Positions 1 through 10,241 of a stretch of DNA of 64,000 nt are shown piece by piece. The notes beneath the pieces are model-generated. The model was not told the DNA's origin. It saw only the letters and a list, made by a program, of their open reading frames with translations, and did no database searches. A program made the translations under genes and the position numbers. Positions within the stretch are counted from its first letter, which is position 1. Each line of letters begins with the position of its first letter. This DNA is from Podospora pseudocomata (taxonomy: Eukaryota > Ascomycota > Sordariomycetes > Sordariales > Podosporaceae). The DNA lies in assembly GCF_035222375.1 (NCBI RefSeq), contig NC_085891.1:1612001-1676000 (forward strand), given 5' to 3'.

Positions 1-583
1 ACACGCACCGAGTAACTCCGCGGGAGTCCGAAGCACTGCGGATTGTTCTTGTGAAAAGCCTTGGCATCTGGTCCCAAATGAGAAAAGAACTCTTGAGGTT
101 TGAGAAAATTGAACTTACAAGAAGGAAGAGCGTTGATTTGCTTGGCGTAACGGTGCAAAGCTCTCCGATAGGCCCTGCTCTGCGGGCCCCGGCAGGCACC
201 ACCAGAAGAGCTGTGTGCACTGGCCAGGTATGACATAGCGTCTGCCATGGTGTCAGTTTTGGCAAGTGCAATGGCGAGAGCAGAATGCTGTTGACAAAAA
301 GCTGTTGAAGCGAAGGAAGATGGAAGTGCTTTCAAAGTTCTTCTACTGATCTATCTATACTATATGGTCTTATTAGGTTCCTCAACTGCAAGTCTACCTA
401 TTCCCAGCTTTGAGGAGACAATACATGAGCCAGCGTTTCCTGTGAGCCTATTGTTTGCTTTGGAGAAGATGGAACAAGCCGAAATGCAACCCTGGAGTCG
501 AGAGGCTAGAGAGCTTTGGATCTTCAGCTCAACACTAGAGGTTTAGCTAGCCCATTTCGGACAGTTCTAGACCTCTCACACAG
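1..583. other. Left flank, no gene recognised
   Basis: No open frame here resembles a protein I know; the longest frames are about 60 codons. This is the unique-looking DNA on the left of the retrotransposon insertion. Together with the sequence from 6620 onward it should form the pre-insertion locus, so it is probably the distal promoter or intergenic region of the Hint-domain gene at 6889. Confidence 0.5.
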
Positions 584-599
584 TCTCCTCCCCACATCA
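584..599. repeat. Left copy of 16-bp target-site duplication
   Basis: The 16-mer TCTCCTCCCCACATCA occurs here and again at 6604-6619, exactly bracketing the LINE-like element. Direct repeats of this size are the usual footprint of target-primed reverse transcription. The bases following each copy differ (CAACC here, GATCC on the right), as expected at the edges of an insertion. Confidence 0.75.
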
Positions 600-747
600 C
601 AACCTTTCCCTGAAAAATATTTTTCTAGGAAGAATCGACCAATCAGGAGCTGGTTACTCCTTCTAGGGCCTTGGAAGCCCTCCTTTCTGAATACCCTCAT
701 CACTCCCCCCCCCTACACAAGCCGCATCCCCACCTACCACGACGACG

Positions 748-2646
748 ATGGCCTCGACGGCCCCAGGAGGCTACCGCCTCTCGAACAACTCGAAGCACGA
801 GATCTACTTAGGCTTCTCCGAGGCCTGGAAAGCAGTGCTTTTCGACAACAACGTCCCGGCTGAACAAGCCACGCTCGAGCAGCGGCGACTCGCAGAAGAA
901 CTAGTCGCCAAAACCCACGCGAAAATGACGGCACCAGGCGCCCGGACCCCCAACTGCCTGTGGAACTGCGAGGGCTGCCTGGCCTGCGCAGGTTCCTGCT
1001 ACGACGATCCGTGTCGAAACGAGCAATGCCCCTCACACGCGGACCGCAGGGAAGACAGCCTTTTCGCCGACGAAGCCGCCCTCAGAAGGGACGAGGAGAT
1101 GGGAGACTCCCTCCCAACGACCAGACCGGCCACTCCCACCCCGACCGGGAGGACCGCAGGGACACTACCCCCTCACCCACTGCCGTCGCGCCCACGCAAG
1201 GCAACGGCCCCCCCGACAACCCAGACAGAGGCTGTCCCCCTCGGACTGGATAGGCCCAACGCGCGGGGCCTCGAGGACAGCAGACACGCCGGAAAAGTCT
1301 CCCTTAGTCCAGAGATACAGTCCCTATTCGAGGACATGGAACACGACAGGACACAAGCGCTCCAAAGACAGGAGGTCCTCAGGGATATGGCACAGAGCCT
1401 AAATGACGCCCTGACAAGACAGCTGAACGGACCCCAAACGGAGGTGGGCTTCTTTCTGCCAAGAAAAGGTCCTCTGGCTCTTCAGGATCCTCAAGGACAT
1501 CGACGGAACCACCGGTGCGCCCGGCTCGGCCCGCAGCGCCTGGTCGACCAGCTTCGATTCCAAGAACTCCTCGACAAGTACAACCAGGAGCACCAGCCCA
1601 GCGACAGAGGCCCGGGGCCCCTCAAAGACCCCCAAACTTACCAAGACCCCGACGGGCAGCAACGCAACCAGCGTCACGTGGGCCCAGGTGGCGACGAGCG
1701 GGGCCAGCGGCAGCCAAGCCGCCGGCAGCGCGCGGACATGTGTCACCAGCCTGACTGCCCACGCCCCCGATCCAACAGCGGGCTGGAAAACAGTGGGCCG
1801 CAACAACAAGGCCAACCGAGAGGACGACCGCCTTTTCGTAAGGCTCCCCGACGGCCACCCGTGGAGACAGGCATCAGCGGAGGGCTTCAGAGTCGCACTC
1901 TGCCGACAGCTCGGGGCCCCACTCAGCCTCATCCGCTCGGCCAAACAAGTCGACACTGGCTTCGCGATCGTCCCAGCCGACAAGAAGGCGCGGACGCAAC
2001 TACTCGCCCTAGCGCCAGCCCTGACCACACACGGCGCAAAGCTTGATGAATCGGCCACCTGGCACACCTACGTAGTTCCCAGGGTACCGAAGACGGTCAA
2101 CGGCCTTGACGGCAGCATCGACACCAACGACCTCATGGAAGACGAGATCCTCCGGGCCACCAAGGCCAAACCGGTCTCGGCGAAGAAGTCGAAACACGCC
2201 CTACCCGACGACACTCACGCCGACTGGGTCGTATCCTTCATCAAACCCGTCCCTGACCACTTCAGACTCTTTGGCAGCCCGCCGGCCAGAAAGATCACCA
2301 GAAGCGCAAAAGCCAACCAGTGCTACAGATGCCAAGGTTACCACGACCCACGCATCTGCGATAGACAAGCCAGATGCAATAATTGCGGAACTGACCACCC
2401 ACCAGGGCCTGCGCCAGGCCACCGAGATGCGCCAACTGCCACGGACCACACAAGGCAGAGTTTGGAGCGTGCCCGGCCAGACCAAGGACAGAGGGGGGCG
2501 TCCTCAAGAAACCAACCAACAGGCAGCTCAAGGCCATACGCAAGGTAGGCGAGGCCCTGTACGCGGCGGCACACCCAGCGGAAGGAAGGAACACCGACTC
2601 CCAACCCGCAACGACCAACCCCCCGGCCACAGAACCATGCCTGTGA
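748..2646 (+). pseudogene. LINE ORF1 (Gag-like nucleic-acid-binding protein), frameshifted
   Basis: ORF1 starts at the ATG at 748 and ends with TGA at 2644-2646. The frame changes near 1440-1500 and changes back near 2400-2412, inside the zinc-knuckle block. Following the frames gives a Cys-rich N-terminal cluster (957-1029, seven Cys), a Ser/Thr-rich linker (about 1520-1680), a folded middle domain (about 1790-2310), and three consecutive zinc knuckles: CYRCQGYHDPRIC from 2321, a second beginning CNNCGTDH, and CANCHGPHKAEFGAC ending near 2480. Such knuckles bind the element RNA in LINE ribonucleoproteins. ORF1's stop overlaps the ATG of ORF2 by 10 nt, suggesting termination-reinitiation coupling in an active copy. 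Confidence 0.8.
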
Positions 2647-5600
2647 GACCCAACGAGCCCAGGAGAGCGGCCAAAAACGGACGAAAGTCCGGGCTCTCCT
2701 TCCTACAGGCCAACGTAGCTAGAAGACCAGGGGCACACGACGCCCTCCTCAATATGGCGTGGGAAAGGACTGCCGACGTCATTTTGGTACAGGAACCATG
2801 GGCACGAACCCAGGACGGCAGAAGAATGACCAAAACCCACAGAGGATACCAGCACTACACGCCAACAGAAGACTGGAACGCGGGACCCCCAGGGCGATGG
2901 TATACATCAAAAAGACACAAGGGGACCCAACAGAGCCTGGGACACGCGGGACACCGCGACGCCTGCGCGGTAGAAGCCCAAGGGATAGTCTGGGTCAGCC
3001 TATACAGGGACAGACTTGGCGACGACGAGGTGCTCGACCTGGTCGAAAGCTGGCACCCCGGCAGACCAGCGATCATCGGAGGCGACTTCAATGCCTACCA
3101 CCCTACCTGGCAACCGGGAAAGGAGTGCCCGGCGGGGAGACGAATAGCTGGATGGCTGGAAAACCGCCTCACCCTGGCATCGCTGCAGGGACCCACCAAT
3201 ATACACGGAAACACCATTGATCTGGTCCTCTCAACAAGCACAGGGGTAGAAGCCTGGGTGGACGAGGACACCTACACCGGATCGGACCACTACACCTTGG
3301 CGGGGACGGTACCACCAGCAAGCCCACAGGCAACCAAGAAAGGTAGACCCTACGTCCCGGCCCAAGAGGAGGATAGGGCGCTCTTCCGCTCCCTGACTAG
3401 ATGGGGCATGACACAAGTACCGACGGTAGCACACACAACCAAGGACCTCGACCACTGGGCCCGCTCCCTACAGAACGCCCTCGTAGGCGCGATCAAGGGA
3501 GCGGGACGCCTGAGAAGACAAGCAGGAGGCACCACACAATGGTGGAACGAGGAGTGCAAGGAAGCACGCGTGGCGCTGCAGCAGAGCCGTAACGACCCCA
3601 CACAAGGGAAGTAGATCGGAAGCAAATGCGCAAGACGTTCGAGACAACGGTCAAAAAGGCAAAAGAGAGTACTGGCAACAGAAGCTCGAGCAAGCGTCCT
3701 CGAACAAGGACATCTACGCAGTGGCGGCATGGCACAAGGCAACCGACACCTTCGCCCCCCCGCTGGTCCACGGGAATAGGACCTATACGGAACCGGGGGA
3801 AAAGTTAGAGCTACTTAGGAGAGAGGTGGTTGAAAGATTCGGAGAAGACGGGGACACCACAGAGCCTTGGGCTCTCGCCCAACCCACCGACACCATACAA
3901 TGGGACAACACGATCTCCCCGGAGGAGGCAAGGAGATGCACAATCGGGACCACAAGCACAGCCCCCGGCACAGACGACGTCACGGTGGACCTACTACGCG
4001 AGGTGTGGCGGGAGGTAGGCGACAACATCACGGCCCTCTTCAGACAGTGCCTCCTCTTAGGACACCACCCGCTCCCGTTTAAAGAAGCGGAAACGGTAAT
4101 GCTTAGGAAACCGGGCAAAGACAACTATACCACGGTCAGAGCGTGGCGCCCGATCGCCCTCCTGTCGTGTATAGGGAAGGGTCTTGAGAGACTGATAGCC
4201 AGAAGGATAGGCTTCACCGCACTCAACCAAGAAGTGCTTGGCCCCACCCACATAGGGTCCCTCCCGAGGAGGTCCGCCGAGGACCTCGTTCTGTGCCTTG
4301 TACACGACGTCGAGAGAGCCTGGGGAAGGGGGCAAGGCGGCGGCGCTCCTGACAATGGACGTGCAGGGCGCCTTCGACGCGGTCAGAAAGAATAGGCTAG
4401 CAGGGAGACTAAGGCAACAGGGCTGGCCACTGAATGTCTGCGAATGGGTACACTCCTTCATGTCACACCGGAGCTCGGCCATGAGACTAGGAGACTGCAC
4501 CTCCCCCAGGAGAGTGGCGTGCGGACTCCCACAAGGGTCCCCCTGCCAGCCCGGTCCTCTTCGCACTCTTCCTACAGCCACTGGTCAAGGAGCTGGCCGG
4601 GGCGTCGGCGTACGCAGACGACCTCGGACTGCTGGCCGTAGGCAAGAACGCACAGGAGTGTGCGGCAATACTGGAAGCTACGGCCGAAAAGGCGGAGGCC
4701 TGGGGCTCCAGGAATGGCGTCGAGTTCGACCCAGCCAAGTGTGAGCTGCTACACCTTACGAAGAGCCGCGCAACTCCCCCTGCAGTAAGGATAGGCAATA
4801 CGGAGGTGACGCCGAAACAGGAGGTCCGATGGCTAGGTTTCTTCCTGGACCCAAACTCAACTTCAAAGCCCACGCTAATCGGTGGGCGACGAAGGCACTG
4901 AAAATAGCGAACCACCTGCGAGGGGCTTAACAAGGTGGTCCGGGGCACCCACCAAGAGCCACGGCGGAGGCGGTCCGGGCAGTGGTCGTACCTACGGCGA
5001 CGTATGGGGCGGCGACGTGGTATACCGGGGTAAGGCAGGGAGGACAAACGAATGCGGTCAACAGGGCACTTAAATGTGCGGCCAGGGCGGTTGTCCCGGT
5101 CTGGAGAACGACCCCTGGGGGCGATCTTCCGCGAGAGCGGACCCCCGCCGAAGTGGCGCTCGCCCACGCCAGAATCTCGATGGCGGCACGGTTCAAGAGC
5201 CTCGACCCCCGCCACCCACTGGTCCTCCGGACCCGGCCGATGCCGGAGCCACCCAGGAGGGGCCCCGGAGGCGTCTCGGAGAAGAAGCAAACTAGACTGG
5301 AAGCACTTGCGACCCTACTCCCCGACTGCCCCAGGCCGCACCTGGTGCAGTGGACCCTACGGCACCCGGTGCCTCTGCCAAGACCAGAAAACAAGGAACT
5401 GGGCAAGAGACTCCACGAACAACTGACACTCCTCGCCCCTAGGGACGAGATCCACCTGTTCAGTGACGGATCGAAGGCAGCCCCCGCACGAGGACTACCG
5501 AAGAGGACGGGCTGGGGCTACGTGGCGTACCAGGATGGGCAGAAGCTACACGAGAACCACGGAAGGCTCGGGGAACTGAGGCCTTTGACGGCGAAGCGGT

Positions 5601-6307
5601 TGGGGCGGCACACGCGGTGGTGTGGGCGCGCGAATACATCAGGGCGGGGGCAAGACCCTCGGCGGTACGGCTCTTCATCGACAACTCGGCGGTACTATAC
5701 GGCATCACAGGGCGCCCCTCGGACAATTCCCAGGAGGCGTTCAGGGTTATAGGATACGCGTGGAAGGACCACCACCTGCCCCCCTCACGGTACACTGGGC
5801 CCCAGGACATATGGGGATCCAGGGAACGAGGAGGCCGACGTTCAGGCCGGCCTCGGGGGCGCCCCAGACCCAACATCCCCCCGCCCTGACCGCAGTCAAG
5901 GCAAAGGCCAGGGCACTGAAGAGGGAGGCGTGGAACTCGTGGTGGCTGGCGAACAGGCCGACGCGATACGCCCAGCTAATGATCCCGGGACCAGGGAAAC
6001 GACCCCCCGGCTCACGCTCGCAAGAAAGACCCTACACCACCTCCTGGCGGAAAGGACGGGACACGGAGACTACGAGGAGTGCCACCTACGCTTCGGACAC
6101 GACTCGTATAGGACCTGCCGCTGCGGCCGACCCACGGAAATCGGGCACTTCGCAGAGTGCCCGGCGGCGCGGGCCAGGGGCACTCTGAACAGCGAAATGC
6201 GAAAAGCGCTCAGGAGGCCGGATAAGCTCCTGGGAAAGGACTGGAAGAAATACGCCGAGTGGGTGGAAGGCTCGGGAGTGTACGACCCAGCGGAGGAAGA
6301 AGAATAG
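2637..6307 (+). pseudogene. LINE ORF2 polyprotein (endonuclease, reverse transcriptase, RNase H), frameshifted
   Basis: The ATG at 2637 opens an APE-type endonuclease with VQEPW near 2790, GGDFNAYHP near 3078, NTIDLVLS and GSDHYTLAG near 3280. The reverse transcriptase follows, with APGTDDVT near 3960, RAWRPIALL near 4140, MDVQGAFDAV near 4360, GLPQGSP near 4525 and the catalytic YADD at 4611-4622. RNase H residues sit at HLFSDGSK (about 5456), FDGEAVG (5584), FIDNSAV (about 5677) and VHWAPGH (about 5790). A C-terminal Cys/His finger spans about 6080-6165, and the stop is at 6305. Every catalytic motif is present, but the frame changes near 2883-2975, 3605, 3665, 4325, 4545, 4850, 5575, 5785 and 5818. 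I saw few nonsense substitutions within the correct-frame segments; the damage is mostly small indels. Confidence 0.85.
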
Positions 6308-6585
6308 GACACGTGACCAGGCCCAGATTGTAATGGCCTGAGGAAACAGCGGAACCACAGAGGAGCCGTAAGCCCTCGGGGACCAGAGCCCTGAGGCAGG
6401 CAGGCCTCTCTCTCTTTGTAAATAACTCTCTTTTGTGACGCGAAACGCCCTGTCAGCTAGTATTAGCAGTAGTATTAGAAGCTTGGGCCGTCCACATCCC
6501 CAAACGGGGGCCAGGCGAGGTAGGCTCGGGCACGTGACCCCTCGGGGCCACGCGCCACAGTTCGACCCGATTGGACGCTAATAGA

Positions 6586-6607
6586 TCTCTCTCTCTCTCT
6601 CTCTCTC
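6586..6607. repeat. (TC)n tract at the LINE 3' end
   Basis: Eleven TC units run into the right target-site duplication. Simple-repeat 3' tails are common in LINEs that lack poly(A), so this is probably the element's own tail. Confidence 0.6.
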
Positions 6608-6619
6608 CTCCCCACATCA
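6604..6619. repeat. Right copy of 16-bp target-site duplication
   Basis: This is identical to 584-599. It overlaps the last TC units of the element tail, so the exact junction is ambiguous by a few bases. Confidence 0.75.
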
Positions 6620-6888
6620 GATCCCCATACTCTGGATATCAGAGCTCTGCCACCACCCGAGATTTGCATTAGTCCTATCAATAATTGTTTTGTGCTGATA
6701 TATTTCTGCATTGTTCAGCTTGAATTCAGCTCAGCTATTGATTGTAAGGTGGCTGTGAAGCGGAGCGTTTGCAGCGAGTCTGGCATGATCCCAAGCTCCA
6801 GGCTCTTATACGTGATGAAGCGTCTCTCACCTCCAGTCCATGGCTTCGTTTCCACCGTTTGCCAGGACTCTGAGGCAAAGACACCATC
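6620..6888 (+). promoter_or_regulatory. Residual upstream region of the Hint-domain gene
   Basis: These 269 bases separate the transposon's right duplication from the start codon at 6889. They hold whatever proximal promoter and leader remain native to the gene; anything more distal is now displaced by 6 kb. I see no clear TATA box or named element. Confidence 0.4.
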
Positions 6889-9423
6889 ATGGCGGCTTTC
6901 GGCGCCTTCAGCGGCTATGAAGACATCATTGACAACGTGCCAGACGTCGGCCAGTTTGATCCTGCTCCATCTCATGGCTCAACACCAACTCCCGGGAATT
7001 TACCCACCGTGACCAGGGCGGGCGTCGATTTCCTCGACCTTGGGAAGCTTTTCGAGAAGCTTTTTGGAGGCACGACGCCAGTGAATCCAGATGATCCAAC
7101 ACCGCCGGCACGTCATCCCGTGCAAGTCAGGGACATCTTCAAAATGTCCCAGGTCAACACTGGCTTCGACTTCTCAACACATCCGTGCATCAAAATGACG
7201 GTGGCGTACCTTCAAAAGACGCTCGACTTCCGCTGGAAAAACGGGAACATGCGGACCCTCGTCTTCCCAGACTACAAACCCGACCTCGCTCCATCAGAGC
7301 TCACAGCAGACGGGTTGGACAAGGACAAGTTCGCCGCCGGCGCCGCGGCCTTGCTCATCAAGGCCTTTTACAACAATGTCCGGGATAGGCAGGAAACCAT
7401 CGACATTGACAAGGCCAACACGGCCGTTTCGGAATTCAACAACCATATCAACAACCAGGCAACAGCCCTCATGATCCAGTTCTACCGCACCTTCTTCGGC
7501 ATCACTGAGCCCTCGGAAGATCTCGCGTCCCGGTACCGAAAGCTGCTCGTCTCAGCCGCCTACCGCAACCTGAAGCAAGGACAGGCGGGACAAGGCACCT
7601 GGCGCGATGCCGACCTCGAGATGTTCTGCCATTTTGCCAAGTTGGCTGCGTGTGGCGCCTCGGATAATACCATCCGCGATGTATACAACGAACTGACCAC
7701 GACAGCCCCTCAGCTTAGCGGCAGCACGTTTGGTAGCATCCACCCCGATACCTGGCGGCAGTACCGCGGCTGGCTCAGCTCAGGCTTTCTTGATTGGGGT
7801 GACCTAGGCGCCACGCATCTTGATGATTATGACCTCCTGGTTATTCCCGGTATGGGACGTTTCCCGATTTCACGGACGATCAGCTACTATCTTGTGGACG
7901 AGTTCGCAAAGAACAAGGGGTATTACAAGCCGCCGCAGTCATCCTCTTGCTTCTCTAGTAATGTGAAGGTCGTCATGGCGGGGCCTGCCGGGGAGAAGCT
8001 GAAGAAGATATGCAATGTCGAGCCTGGCGATGTGGTCCTATCTCCAGATGCTACAGGCAGCGGAGGCCCTCCAGGAACCAGACGTGTAGCGTTTGTCAGC
8101 GCCCCACGACGCGGTACGAGACCGCTCTACTCACTCCACGACTACCCGGGCTTACAGTTCACGGCCACGCACCCTATCCTTTTGCCCTCGGCCTCAACAG
8201 GCGAGATGTCTCTCCAGTTTGTGGACAAAGACCGCGCTAGCTCGCTGAATCCCACTTGGCAATCACTCTCCAAGAAGAACATCATTCCGGACTTGCTCCA
8301 GGCCCATCAGGCAGACAGTGAAGATGAGGTCGTTTACGATCTAGTTTTTGAGCCAACCGCCACAAGCGAGGACCAGACCAACAGCAACAACCTACCACTA
8401 GCCACCTACGTGGTAGAAGCTGACAACGGGCGGCGACTGACCGTGGCATCGGAAGCACCCGCGCTAGAGTGGTTCGGGCCCGAGCTCATGTTCATCAGTT
8501 CTGCGGTGCGGCAAATCTTGGGGGGTAGCAGTGATATCGACGTTGTCGTCGAACTGCTGGGTACCAACCGAGTGTACACACGGCTTGTGCTCGGTGAGGC
8601 CGCTGAGAAGATCACGCTCTCTGACAATATCGGTGGCGGTCACTGCGACGAGTCCACGGCAGGAGCATGGCTCTTGGAAGTCTGCGCCAAGTCGCAGGCT
8701 GTGCAGGATCTGGTGGAAAGGATGATACAATACCTCGGCCGTACTCTCAGCCACGAGGTCAGGACTGGGTGGGCTCGCTGTCTTCCCGTTGGCAACGAAT
8801 TTAGCGTTAGCAGCAACAGTGGCGAGGAAAGTCAAGAGGCCTTGTTCATCAATGTTGTCCGCTTGCTAGACAGCGATAAAGCATGCCTCAGCCGCCCGCC
8901 TGCCATTGGACCTCGTCACCAGCTCAAAGTCTGGAGAAATGACGTGTTGGTGTTTGATGACCTCGTCAGCGGTGAAGTCCAAGGTCAGAGCACTTTACAG
9001 CTGTACTGCCCTGTCAATATAGGAGAAGAAGGGGATCTGAGTGGTGACTGTCAAACCATCACCATCCAGCTCGAGGACGGAACGTCAGGCAGCGTTTGGC
9101 GGGGCGGTGGTCCGGTCCGGAAGGGGCTTCACACTATCATTGGACTTGGCAGTCTCTCTCGTGGCACATGTGGGAGTGCCCAGCATGCCGTGGCAGAGGT
9201 GGAGTTGCGCAGCGGTGTCAATATTATCGCTGGTCCAGCTCGGGGTGAGGGCCAAGCTGGAGGCGGCGGTCCAAAGTTGATGAACTTGGCTTCTTTGTCG
9301 CACAAGACTGCCTGGGAGGAGAGCACCATGGGCGCGTACGCTGGCTGTTTGGGTGCTAGGTTTGGAGATGCCATTGCTGAGCTTACGAGGTTCCACTGCG
9401 GTGAAACTGGGAAAACAGGTTAG
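6889..9423 (+). CDS. Hint-domain (Hedgehog/intein-type autoprocessing) protein
   Basis: Uninterrupted frame of 844 codons from an ATG in good context (CATCATGGC). Residues 354-500 look like a Hint fold: a Cys at 354 after a Ser run, the N-terminal strand KVVMAGPAGEKL, then VEPGDVVLSPD, and a TxxH block-B motif at residues 425-428 (TATH, followed by P). Hint domains cleave the peptide bond before their first Cys. I see no His-Asn at the C-terminal end, so self-cleavage (Hog-like) is more plausible than splicing. The 353-residue N-terminal part is mostly helical-looking and has no signal peptide; the 340 residues after Hint look beta-rich and Gly-rich. I recognise neither flanking domain. It resembles neither VWA-Hint proteins (no VWA domain) nor an intein in a known host. 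Function unknown. Confidence 0.7.
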   Translation: MAAFGAFSGYEDIIDNVPDVGQFDPAPSHGSTPTPGNLPTVTRAGVDFLDLGKLFEKLFGGTTPVNPDDPTPPARHPVQVRDIFKMSQVNTGFDFSTHPCIKMTVAYLQKTLDFRWKNGNMRTLVFPDYKPDLAPSELTADGLDKDKFAAGAAALLIKAFYNNVRDRQETIDIDKANTAVSEFNNHINNQATALMIQFYRTFFGITEPSEDLASRYRKLLVSAAYRNLKQGQAGQGTWRDADLEMFCHFAKLAACGASDNTIRDVYNELTTTAPQLSGSTFGSIHPDTWRQYRGWLSSGFLDWGDLGATHLDDYDLLVIPGMGRFPISRTISYYLVDEFAKNKGYYKPPQSSSCFSSNVKVVMAGPAGEKLKKICNVEPGDVVLSPDATGSGGPPGTRRVAFVSAPRRGTRPLYSLHDYPGLQFTATHPILLPSASTGEMSLQFVDKDRASSLNPTWQSLSKKNIIPDLLQAHQADSEDEVVYDLVFEPTATSEDQTNSNNLPLATYVVEADNGRRLTVASEAPALEWFGPELMFISSAVRQILGGSSDIDVVVELLGTNRVYTRLVLGEAAEKITLSDNIGGGHCDESTAGAWLLEVCAKSQAVQDLVERMIQYLGRTLSHEVRTGWARCLPVGNEFSVSSNSGEESQEALFINVVRLLDSDKACLSRPPAIGPRHQLKVWRNDVLVFDDLVSGEVQGQSTLQLYCPVNIGEEGDLSGDCQTITIQLEDGTSGSVWRGGGPVRKGLHTIIGLGSLSRGTCGSAQHAVAEVELRSGVNIIAGPARGEGQAGGGGPKLMNLASLSHKTAWEESTMGAYAGCLGARFGDAIAELTRFHCGETGKTG

Positions 9424-10241
9424 GCGAATCTGAAATGCGGTGGATTGTCGGGATGATCTGAGGTGTGCTGTTTGCGGCAGGGCGGCTCCAGATAGATGTG
9501 GGGCCTGTGTAAGGGGTTCAGGGGCTAAGTAAATAAACAACGAAGCCTCCCTTAAGGATAAGGTATTTGTAACATGCCGTTGTAAAACAAGCACATCATA
9601 CTATTTGGGTTGTTTCTTTCTCCAGTTAATAGTCTAGAGCGTCATTCAAAGGAACAAATTTGAGACGGCGATGGGCCGAATTTCTTACGCTGTGTTTCCT
9701 GGATATCCCAGATGAGCAGAAACTTCCGGTGTTGCTTTTCCGATTTGGCCGTCTTCCAGATGTGATGAGATTTGATGGGCCTCACAGATGGGTTGAATCT
9801 GCAACATTCTCTGTGGTGAAGTCATCGACTCACGCTTTATCGAACCTAAATGGTCAGATGCTGTGTTTTAGTGTTTGATGGGTAAACCGGGACTGAAGTG
9901 GGCGTTTTTAAGTTGGCTGGTGGCCGCCTCGCACCACAAAAAACACAGGACAAGCTCAAAAATTGTAAAGTTCTCGTATCGAACACGGGATGGGCGCTTT
10001 TATCAGTATCTCACCTGTGTGACTCAGATGGCGTGTGTCATTCCAATCATGCCCTTACTTAACGACACCGGCTGCGTTTACTCCCGTCACTAAACTTCGT
10101 GACTGCTCACCTATCCCTGCAACACTCACACAGACCGACCATCAGAAATGGCTGCTGTGGGGCTGGAAGGTGGAGACGGTAGTTGATCATAATTGCTGGG
10201 CTTTGCTGGGTTTTGGAGTCTAACTACTACATCAATCAAAA
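9424..10241. other. Intergenic, nothing recognised
   Basis: This is AT-richer than its surroundings and has only short frames. It presumably holds the 3' untranslated region of the Hint gene and the old promoter of the F-box pseudogene. A short ATG frame near 10148 stops after 12 codons. Confidence 0.4.

Larger units (their letters stand above)
600..6603 (+). mobile_element. Tad/I-like non-LTR retrotransposon (LINE), apparently full length
   Basis: The element has a 148-nt 5' leader, ORF1 with zinc knuckles (748-2646), ORF2 with endonuclease, reverse transcriptase, RNase H and a terminal zinc finger (2637-6307), and a 3' region of about 300 nt ending in a (TC)n tract. It is bracketed by a 16-bp direct repeat, so both ends can be placed. 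Fungal LINEs of the Tad clade carry this order of domains including RNase H, which is why I assign it there; the clade is an inference from domain order. The copy is very GC-rich and does not show the C-to-T decay typical of RIP, but its reading frames change at least ten times. It cannot encode intact proteins as written. Confidence 0.85.

Noticed and set aside
6889-9423. The Hint gene as a self-splicing intein in a known host protein
   Set aside because: There is no terminal His-Asn and no recognisable split host domain on the two sides. A Hog-like or other autoprocessing role fits better.
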